Position numbers and translations under genes: made by a program
Part shown: positions 20,675 through 21,722 of the stretch, in pieces
Layout: each line of letters begins with the position of its first letter
How positions within the stretch are numbered: position 1 is the stretch's first letter
Notes under the pieces: generated by a model
The model's input: the letters and a program-made list of their open reading frames with translations, nothing else
Databases searched by the model: none
What the model was told of the DNA's origin: nothing
DNA from: a virus
Length of the DNA stretch: 21,722 nucleotides
IMG/VR virus record: IMGVR_UViG_3300046817_001031
Span: 1-21,722 of that record
Direction: 5' to 3' (one strand)

Positions 20675-21168
20675 GCGACGCGATCACCACCACGTTCTCG
20701 ATCACGCTATCAATGGACGACCTCGCCGCGCTGCTGGCGCGCTCGATGGGCCGGGGTACCGAGGCGCCGCCGCTGATCGCCGTCGCCGAGATGGCACCGC
20801 TGGCGACTGGCCATCCAGAGACGGCGGCTAACCAGCCGGCGCCACGATCCGCCCGGGCGACCCGCGCCGCGCGAGAGGTCAACGGGCGGGCCAGCCCGGC
20901 TCAGGAGCCGGCTGCCGTGGCCGCCGCCAACCCGGCCCCGGCCCCGGCACCAGCGCCCGTTCTGGCGCCCACGCTCCAGATCCCGCCGGAGGAGGAGCTG
21001 CGGCCGCTGTTGAGCAAGATGGCGGCGGTGCATCACGACAAGGTCAAGGGGGTCACCGACATGTTGAAAGCGGTCGGCGGCTTCGCCCGGTTGGTCGAGT
21101 GCCCGCCCGACACATGGCCGGCGATCAAACAGGCCTGCGAGGACGCGATCCTGGCGGCCGGCGGCTGA
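20671..21168 (+). CDS. Protein with Ala/Pro linker and small C-terminal helical domain
   Basis: 165 aa. An N-terminal segment (TTFSITLSMDDLAALLARS) is followed by a long Ala/Pro/Arg linker with an AP repeat (about 55-105), then a compact helical domain at about 108-165 (EELRPLLSKMAAVHHDKVKG, then MLKAVGGFARLVECPP). Similar C-terminal domains occur in phage proteins encoded beside recombination or replication nucleases. The ATG overlaps the helicase stop as ATGA and the stop overlaps the next ATG by one base. A helper for the flanking helicase and nuclease is inference. Confidence 0.7.
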   Translation: MSDAITTTFSITLSMDDLAALLARSMGRGTEAPPLIAVAEMAPLATGHPETAANQPAPRSARATRAAREVNGRASPAQEPAAVAAANPAPAPAPAPVLAPTLQIPPEEELRPLLSKMAAVHHDKVKGVTDMLKAVGGFARLVECPPDTWPAIKQACEDAILAAGG

Positions 21169-21722
21169 TGGACAAGCCCGTCGGCCACTCCCCGATCGGC
21201 ATGTCCGTCTTTGAGCGCCGGGCGAACTGTCCTGGCTCGATGCGAATGGAGGCCGGCCGGGTCGACCCAGGCAGCGGCTACGCGCGGCGCGGAACCGAGC
21301 TGCACGCCGTCGCCGCCGCCTGCCTGACCGAGAGCCTCAAGGCCGAGGACACCATCCCCGACGACCCTGATGGCGCTGATCTGGTGCGTGACTACCTCGA
21401 CGTGGTGCGCGCGAAACATGGTCAGCTCGGCGGCAGGCTGCTGGTCGAGCAGGCGTTCCGTCTGAGCCTGCACGAATTGTTCTGGGGCACGGCCGATGCG
21501 GTCATTGTTTCACCCCCGAAACTGTGGGTGGGCGATTTCAAGAGCGGCATCGGGCACCATGTCGCGATCAGACGCGACGACGGCCGGCTCAACTGGCAGC
21601 TCGGCGGCTATGCCCTCGGCGCTCTCGAGAGCCTGTCGCCGGCCGACGCGTCCCAGATCGCCGAGGTGGAGCTGTGCGTGATCCAGCCCCGCACGGGGCC
21701 GCCCCGATCCACCATCTGCTCG
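21168..21722 (+). CDS. DUF2800-like PD-(D/E)XK nuclease, partial
   Basis: 185 codons open to the right edge. Motifs of the phage DUF2800/Cas4-like exonuclease group are visible: RRGTELHAVAA at about 40-50, VEQAFRL with E94, GTADAVIV with D110, the catalytic D-x-K in VGDFKSGIG (D123, K125), QLGGYALGAL at about 144-153 and VIQPR at 171-175. It probably processes DNA ends in phage recombination, in partnership with the helicase. The start ATG at 21168 shares its A with the preceding TGA. The C-terminus lies beyond the window. Confidence 0.85.
   Translation, partial: MDKPVGHSPIGMSVFERRANCPGSMRMEAGRVDPGSGYARRGTELHAVAAACLTESLKAEDTIPDDPDGADLVRDYLDVVRAKHGQLGGRLLVEQAFRLSLHELFWGTADAVIVSPPKLWVGDFKSGIGHHVAIRRDDGRLNWQLGGYALGALESLSPADASQIAEVELCVIQPRTGPPRSTICS

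Noticed and set aside
1-21722. Genetic code with TGA as Trp
   Set aside because: Although two small genes carry internal TGA, many well-defined genes (terL, portal, resolvase and others) end in TGA with ATGA or GTGA coupling, and Trp is TGG throughout.
1-21722. tRNA genes and a complete integrase
   Set aside because: Reading both strands I found no cloverleaf with a TPsiC-like arm and no R-HxxR-Y recombinase; a tRNAscan-SE run would settle the first point.

Overview
The window is a contiguous piece of a tailed-phage (or prophage) genome of the P22-like podovirus type. The supporting genes are a P22-type portal (about 730 aa), a P22-type coat protein with its scaffold, a gp4-type tail accessory factor and a large terminase. 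Base composition is high in G+C and third codon positions are strongly G/C. Together with alphaproteobacterial-looking small phage proteins and a Thivi_2564-type membrane protein, this suggests a proteobacterial, probably alphaproteobacterial, host. The host is an inference; no host gene is present.

There are two divergent transcription units. The leftward (minus-strand) unit runs from about 18.9 kb to the left edge. In order it encodes several small early proteins, a primase-helicase, a RuvC-like resolvase, a NusG/RfaH-like antiterminator, terminase small and large subunits, an Ig-like protein, two tail-fibre-like proteins, small membrane proteins, the portal, a cassette of very small proteins that includes a Lar-like zinc protein, the scaffold, the coat protein, an HNH endonuclease, a small structural-type protein and the tail accessory factor. 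The rightward unit starts at 19.15 kb with a small HTH protein, a SNF2-type helicase, a Pro/Ala-rich protein and a DUF2800-like PD-(D/E)XK nuclease cut by the right edge. Many junctions are 4-nt ATGA or GTGA stop/start overlaps, so translation is tightly coupled. I used those overlaps to choose starts and to recover genes missed by simple long-ORF calling (8636-8809, 5635-5766, 18096-18302, 18877-18933).

The accessory layer is the unusual part. The coat gene is flanked by two unrelated mobile-type endonucleases: a GIY-YIG gene on the opposite strand upstream and an HNH gene downstream whose Shine-Dalgarno lies inside a hairpin. The tail accessory factor is a tandem multi-domain version of gp4. 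Three successive small genes begin with the same MSET N-terminus. Two small genes are each interrupted by one in-frame TGA. Several leaders carry short repeat arrays: 23-bp direct repeats before the NusG-like gene, TGGACAGC repeats before the resolvase, a 9-bp-period array before terL, a 7-bp array before a tail gene, and paired 14-mers in the divergent control region.

The most system-like hypothesis is a phage-encoded NusG/RfaH paralogue at the head of the long packaging/structural operon, with repeat arrays in the leaders around it. No tRNA, rRNA, CRISPR array, integrase with an intact active site, or obvious lysis enzyme was seen.
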